This document shows, in pieces, positions 62,501 to 64,000 of a stretch of DNA of 64,000 bases. The notes under the pieces are model-generated. The model did no database searches. It saw nothing but the letters and a program-made list of their open reading frames with translations, and was not told the DNA's origin. Made by a program: the position numbers and the translations under genes. The stretch's first letter is position 1. Each line of letters begins with the position of its first letter. Origin of the DNA: Rhodococcus sp. 14-2483-1-2 (GTDB lineage: Bacteria > Actinomycetota > Actinomycetes > Mycobacteriales > Mycobacteriaceae); contig NZ_NPFW01000023.1 of the NCBI RefSeq assembly GCF_002259405.1, positions 186,001 through 250,000 on the forward strand, read 5' to 3'.

Positions 62501-64000
62501 ACACAGAACTCGGGTGGCTCGTGCGCGGCGATCAACAGGTGCGACGTGCCCGATGCGATCACTTCGGGCATGGCACCGTCGAGTACATGAATGAACGACC
62601 GGATATCGGAGCTGTCCATCGAGACGCCGCGGTCGTAGCCGAATGCCGTGACACACCGGACATACGCATCGACGACGAACGGCACCGCAATCTGCCCGAC
62701 ATCAAGGGTGTGCGTCCAATGCCAAATGTCGGCGGCCCTGAGCCTGGACTCAGCATCCGAATCAGCAAGGAGATCAATGGGTTTGAGCGATCCAGGCGAC
62801 TCGTCCCGCAGGGCAGACCGGGCCGCGGCGATCCCGGCCGCGATCTCGGCGTCGATCGTGCGGGCATCGCCGGCGGTAACCCACCCAAGCTGCACCAGTG
62901 CGGTGTCGATCTCACCGAGTAGACGTTCGATAGTCCCCAGTGCGTATCGACTCGGGTCGTAGGTGCAGCTCATTGTGTGTGCGTCGCAGTCGAATACGAG
63001 ATCGATGCCGGGCTTAGGGTATTCGGTTCCGGCGCGTTCACTCAGCGCCACCATCACCCAGCTCCCCGGATCGACGGCGGCATCGGCGTCATCGGCGTCA
63101 TCGGCGAGTGCGGTATGGATGTCTGCGAGCCGAAGAGCAGAGTGCGCGTCCGCCTCGGCAATGGACTCGCGAACCTGTTGCAGATACGCCAGGTCGGCCT
63201 CAGCCGCTTCCGGTGCCGCGATACGCAGTGGCACCGCGCCCGCGGGCGCGGCGACGGGAATGACCAGCGGCACGGCCGCGTCGCCGGTGAGTTGCCGGAT
63301 CGCCATTCCGGTAGCCGCGACGCACACCGCGATAGGGGGGTGCTCGTCGGCATCGAGCCCGAACTTCCGCATGAGGCGGCCGGCGGCGACTGCATCGCGC
63401 CCACCGTCGGTAGCGATCGGCACCGGGGAGCGAGTCGACCAGCCCAGGTGCCTCCAATATCGGAGATCGGAGACTTCCGTGGTCAGATCGTCGTTGCCAT
63501 CCGCCAACTCGAAGACGATGGCGTAGTCCCAGTATATGGCGGCTAAGACCCCTAAATCCGTTGCTCTTACAAAGGTCTCGAGATCGCGATGCTTGCCCAC
63601 CGTCGCGAGCTGCTTGCTGCCGTAATACGAGCCCTTCGGCTGCGCCGCAGTGCGCTGCGGGTCGGTGGCTAATTGCCTCGCAGTCCCAGCCGGATCAAAA
63701 GCAGTGACGAAAATGTCGTGGCAGCGTTGGCTCACGTCCAGGGTGAGTTGTTCGAGGGTGACGTCCGGTGCGAGGTCGAACATGCTCTGAGCGACGACCT
63801 CGCCGGTGTCGATACCGGCATCGACGCGATGGACCGTCACGCCGAATCGGTTCTCTCCATTGAGGATTGCGTACGTCGCCGCCACCATCGGCACGCCCCG
63901 ATAGTCCGGCAGCGGACCACCGTGAACATTGAGAATCGTAAGACCCAGGTCCAGTATCGGAGACCGGAAGATGAACGGGTTTCCCGTGGACCACACGATG
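50503..64000 (-). CDS. Giant siderophore NRPS: FT-(degenerate)-C-A-T-C-A-T-C-A-T-E, 5' end beyond the window
   Basis: At least 4,498 residues; the start is outside. From the N-side: part of a formyltransferase (64000 to about 63650; NVHGGPLPDYRGVPM); an unusual 680-residue region; C1 from about 61550 with EHLLIDGWS in place of HHxxxDG; A1 from about 60200; T1 DIGVDSLLL near 58487; C2 from about 58330 (VHHSALDEWS); A2 from about 56970 (VDASTE core); T2 LGGHSLLAIRL near 55190; C3 from about 55050 (VIHHIATDEWS); A3 from about 53640 (FDASWQPLLW); T3 LGGDSIVAMKL near 52020; and a terminal epimerase (HHLVVDGVSW, SRTVGWFTVIHPFRL). No thioesterase. It should use formyl-hydroxyornithine among its substrates. 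Partners are MbtH, the N-hydroxylase and the ArCP. Confidence 0.92.
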   Translation of the reverse strand, partial: IVWSTGNPFIFRSPILDLGLTILNVHGGPLPDYRGVPMVAATYAILNGENRFGVTVHRVDAGIDTGEVVAQSMFDLAPDVTLEQLTLDVSQRCHDIFVTAFDPAGTARQLATDPQRTAAQPKGSYYGSKQLATVGKHRDLETFVRATDLGVLAAIYWDYAIVFELADGNDDLTTEVSDLRYWRHLGWSTRSPVPIATDGGRDAVAAGRLMRKFGLDADEHPPIAVCVAATGMAIRQLTGDAAVPLVIPVAAPAGAVPLRIAAPEAAEADLAYLQQVRESIAEADAHSALRLADIHTALADDADDADAAVDPGSWVMVALSERAGTEYPKPGIDLVFDCDAHTMSCTYDPSRYALGTIERLLGEIDTALVQLGWVTAGDARTIDAEIAAGIAAARSALRDESPGSLKPIDLLADSDAESRLRAADIWHWTHTLDVGQIAVPFVVDAYVRCVTAFGYDRGVSMDSSDIRSFIHVLDGAMPEVIASGTSHLLIAAHEPPEFCVAAAGDLDSSAVDIFARSVARTALALAAGEQVALAAPDGDDLVAARAARAASQEIRESTYWFDSCPSGFTQSGVGAATAEIWSGPIRTARAEGRTGLDTDGIVARTLMWLSAEVGDLVADGTVVDVERTVRDVSTAAVPGRLSVRYPVLLDPDRIVAVPPGTDAVQVMRAEGILPPDSSSEIDYGLLRWQDERSRSTFDHLPPSKVLIRVADTASELVADEDESDWWGTYVLLVTILRRPVAARARRRKIGILVQSRCSRELDAIALVGALAGGGETAPASGWDTGTVVDAVVNAHAVQQPLVQISAAQHADLETRFGEIAEVLPLSPLQEGFFYHLQLANESGTPDLYVSYAQFRLIGALDTARMTAAVAALLARTPNLTAGFARVDDRAVQVIPADPEPPVRVVYRSQWSGQDLDDVLEQERSTPFIADQPPLIRFLLLELAEDEWILSMTNEHLLIDGWSFGLVWSDLFALYNDPSAQSVPDRTGYRDYLAWLEEHDQTAAREAWRQYLTSAPGIADGDCPEPTIVAPTALDVAADAAAAADVYRYLDAELHQRVLAAGRSAGVTIGTFLQVAWGITLGRLVNRRDVVFGTSVSGRPPELAGAESIIGLLFNTVPVVVSAPPTASVRDVLAGQHSRNAGVLEAAHVPLSEIQRIAGYDQMFDTLFIMQNMPALAPDEEEWIGSGESRIRPADFVFHDSTHYPLSFAVYPGEQMRVRCSFRSDVFSESDVETIIDRLLGTLDVMSADIDAPVGRIGATVSSELTRFAEWNDTDWQTTDLVVGELLERQVARTPDETAIVAGDTRLTFAELLDGSRRYAALLVDTGVRTEDRVALLLPRDQRAVLALFGVFLAGGAYVPIEPDHPTERVAYILDAADPAAIVTTRALVDRLPDSYAARAVVLDSDDVQSQLAVADTPAVPTAVHPDNLAYVIFTSGSTGRPKGVAVGHRGLTNMYFNHVRKIFDPVVTHQQGRRMRIAHTTSFSFDASWEQLFWLLNGHEVHVIDESLRKDPQRLLEHYDRELIDGFDVTPSYGQVLVEEGLLDRPRPAGRSTAEADPGVVFVSLGGEAVPEALWTALRDAPGVESYNLYGPTEYTINALGADLADSPTSNAGRPIDNTRAHVLDANLKRVPPGTSGELYLAGIGMARGYFGRSGLTAERFVADPFGSGGRLYRTGDLVRWRSDGQLDFLGRTDDQIKIRGFRVELNEIAEAVRAQPSVSAAAVVPFRADGTEDIRLAAYYTASSDVTVAEVRDFVANQLPGYMVPVAFTELAVLPLNTNGKVDHAALPAPNLVSGDHLTPPANEMESEIRAIVAAVVGVADDTVSVDASFTDIGVDSLLLARLTSRINAKLAVALTLRSLIEHPTVADIALLVGGVADDGRQARLRIADVVRPNGPVPASYGQQSLWLMDQLMGPSDQYVVPVLMPLVGEMNIAALGLAVADVVGRHEALRTLLVADEQVEVRQEIVPAPEAAEKLSLHILDGSQWDTGRVNECLQALMHQPFALGVDLPIRAVLIGHAHGCILGMAVHHSALDEWSMPALSRDLGTAYAARSSGHAPRWSPLSIQYAQYAIWQRQHLGEHADQSSLLAQQLRYWERTLAGAPEVSGLPSVRSRPSTPSWSGIWRESTIADAVVPRLREVARRHDVSMFMLTQAAVALTVRSLGAGDDLVIGSPVGGRTDSDLDDLVGYFVNTLPLRYDLSGRPTLEGVLARVRSVVLAGFENQEAPFDAIVRAVGAERTESRTPLFQTMLMYREEGKEPPEFAAGIGLGSVERVSLQTVKCDVELYITVSEDKISTVGGYARELYDDATIERFLRTLSRVLIAFATDTAVPISQLDLVPDVDRELVAEWSRGPRVPKSPTAIVDDLIRVQCETTPEAGAVTFGDVTLSYRELNIRIDQMAHLLTRRGVRVGDRVAITLDRSEHLPIALAAVVRTGAVYIPVDPSYPVDRVRFILDDAAPTAVITDRHVINGDLSQILGDMPAAVVVDDPTVADELCAAPFVDVVPSRALLPDDAVALIYTSGSTGTPKGVTITHAGLVNRLRWAIDQFGTGGVGLAKSAIGFVDASTEIFSMLVRGGSLVVADTDSVRDAQRIASLIDRHGVTDLVTIPALADALIAASDAGARLSSVRRWICSGERLTGHTAATLTSLIPGVELINLYGTTEITGDATIFAINSAESVDQGDSGVSIGVPTPNTEAIVLDRNLRLVPPGVPGDLYLGGVQMAQGYHNRAALTADRFIAAPHSVDAGAPGTRLYRTGDLARWDGQGRLEYLGRSDDQVKIRGYRIELGEVSSALTTASINATAGNGASDGEPSGRVVATTVVDRTTDGLARIVGYVAPVGDTVTDDLDGENIRHEAARLLPAYMVPAIVVVVDALPLGANGKVDRDALPRPEFGSPSTTQNPPTTPTEEILCTIFSDILALTSVGIDDNFFLLGGHSLLAIRLANRIRSGTGTAVTLRGIFDTPTVSQIAKAIESGHDAGEQPPLVPVAQPPAELPLSFAQQRMWVLYQVQGPSPTYNVPMFWKAPSGQLDVAALRAAIADVVRQHCTLRTLFPSIDGRGVQLVQPPDVHVPVEYERVTEDHLTDGVATSLRHAFRLESEIPLRVSAFDFDGDHLVVIVIHHIATDEWSARRLRADLDAAYDARLAGHAPSYRPLPVDYIDYTLWERERVGNRDDPESLAARQLGFWRETLAGAPQELPLPLDRPRPAQISYLGGAVPVICAPERARLLRAIADRHQVSMFMLIHAAVAITLHRSGSGNDIVIGTPISGRSDEQLEDLVGFFLNTVVLRTDLSGNPSIGDTLARIREADLAAFDNQDVPFEYVVDAIGPRRTMSMHPLFQVMVVYIGSVEAASSVVRHTTGGTLLEFANSTGTAKFDLSFDFTEYESGGFGGVVEYSTDLFDDRTVVAITKRFDRVLDAMVELEDARIDSIDVLGDERSIVMRPPVAVSPADNTPETIAELFSMQVQRDGGALAVISGSTEWTFADLDIRVRRVAAKLQSYGVGPECVVAICLPRSADYVAAIFGVLVAGAAYLPIDPSSPAARSRSMVNDSGAVAAIVDDTTDDSVPADLRRVNLLQLRTGNDPGPIGADRHADNPAYVLFTSGTTGRPKGVAVTNRGLVNLYSSHRGMLHERAVRSTGRQHLRVGHAWSFAFDASWQPLLWILGGHAIDIVDEDTQRDPDALLARLSAREWDFLELTPTYIEQLLDRGLGTEVPIAMLGFGGEAVSASLWSKLQALSETVAVNLYGPTESTVDSAVAVVTDSERPVIGRPVDGTSAYILDDFLRPVPVGVEGELYLAGAGLARGYIARWGLTAERFVADPIGNGRMYRTGDRARWTFDGLIEYRGRGDDQVKIRGFRIELGEIESVLRAIPGVSDAAAVVRERPGGPPRLIAYVVVDVDVDVDVDVRLEAARVLPDYMVPAAVVVLDKLPLLANGKLDRATLPEPPAPTQGMEPTSDIERTLCDIVAGVVGVESVAADADFFELGGDSIVAMKLVSDARACGLRISPRDVFISRTVIELAKTVENITDMRSADIATGTAPITPVMHWLRGIDAIAPGTTDGYHQSVVLQTPGGVDAGQLDAALTAIARHHDSLRARIRADGEHWNLDIPESDDGRSWLRRRHATGDWPADLRSAALEARSRLDPQAGQMMIAIWIDAGPKSPGRLILAVHHLVVDGVSWRTIVPDLVRTYLRLADGQSPDLGEKGTSFRTWSALLTEQAASRREEIPLWKSMLQEASPLPLSRGINPEVDTVAAVKAISSQLEPEDAVRDLLSVAPHAYGVGVTDLMTAALSVALAQWRHSVSESSIDELATAIIDLERHGREEGLGDVELSRTVGWFTVIHPFRLEGTATEYQALLQGDRSAATALVQRTSTSMASIPDSGIGFGMLRHLLPMSPLMEIPSPLIEFNYLGRFSELAEEDWSFAPDGISAHVGPNPDMPAGHMLEINVSALDTASGPRVRSEWRYLSTVLPVEQVQTLVHTWQNALTALVRLHP
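52271..52310. repeat. Hexanucleotide microsatellite inside an adenylation domain
   Basis: ACGTCA repeats five times from 52271 and continues with a diverged copy to 52310. On the coding strand it gives a VDVDVDVDVDV run near the A3 C-terminal subdomain. Being a multiple of three, changes in copy number keep the frame. Confidence 0.85.

Noticed and set aside
50503..64000. Numerous 60-270-codon forward frames inside the NRPS
   Set aside because: All are antisense or out-of-frame shadows of a continuous NRPS reading frame.

Overview
The window looks like a chromosomal accessory region of a high-GC actinomycete, most probably Rhodococcus or a close Nocardiaceae relative. This is inferred from codon bias, MbtH/NRPS siderophore logic, DtxR/IdeR-type iron boxes and the mix of MFS, TetR, LysR and Baeyer-Villiger genes. 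No rRNA, tRNA or CRISPR was seen. Decayed transposase pieces (IS3, IS630, IS21-like) and other pseudogenes lie between functional blocks, so the region appears to have been assembled by repeated insertion and loss.

Layout. 1-16 kb is catabolic and regulatory: the end of a PucR-type regulator; an MHS-type MFS transporter, thiolase and CocE/NonD hydrolase run; a DHA2 efflux pump divergent from its TetR regulator, with a doubled palindromic operator between them; a LysR regulator divergent from an SRPBCC protein; a DUF3500 lipoprotein; a TetR regulator; and a Baeyer-Villiger monooxygenase translationally coupled to an SMP-30/lactonase-like lipoprotein, closed by a strong hairpin. 16-18.4 kb is a gene graveyard (IS3 orfA, GH15 glycosidase and methyltransferase remnants).

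18.5-28.9 kb is the most unusual block: a RiPP cluster. It has a 62-residue precursor with two nearly identical 14-residue cores (TTNSIVHNPFVFEE and TTNSIVHNPFAFED), a leader-binding E1/RRE-like protein, an S15/CocE hydrolase, two different YcaO proteins and a SagB-type dehydrogenase. Beside it, and divergent from sagB, is a FecCD permease, ATPase, binding lipoprotein and MFS operon of the metallophore-uptake type. The precursor promoter and the transporter/sagB intergenic region share a 15-bp Fur/Zur-like imperfect palindrome. My inference is a metal-regulated azol(in)e RiPP metallophore.

29.8-33.5 kb is a small terpenoid unit (polyprenyl synthase, UbiA-type enzyme, flavin monooxygenase). 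34-64 kb is an iron-regulated NRPS siderophore locus: MbtH, a heterodimeric ABC exporter with complementary degenerate sites, a stand-alone aryl carrier protein, PanD, ornithine/lysine N-hydroxylase, a siderophore-interacting protein fused to an O-methyltransferase, an LCMT-type methyltransferase, an FAD aromatic hydroxylase, an aryl-AMP ligase, DapB, a TcuA-like flavoprotein, and a giant NRPS (FT ... C-A-T-C-A-T-C-A-T-E) that runs off the right edge. No DHB or salicylate pathway genes are present. DapB, the flavoprotein dehydrogenase, the hydroxylase and the divergent ligase suggest a picolinate-type aryl cap drawn from the lysine pathway. Six IdeR-like boxes sit upstream of genes in this block.
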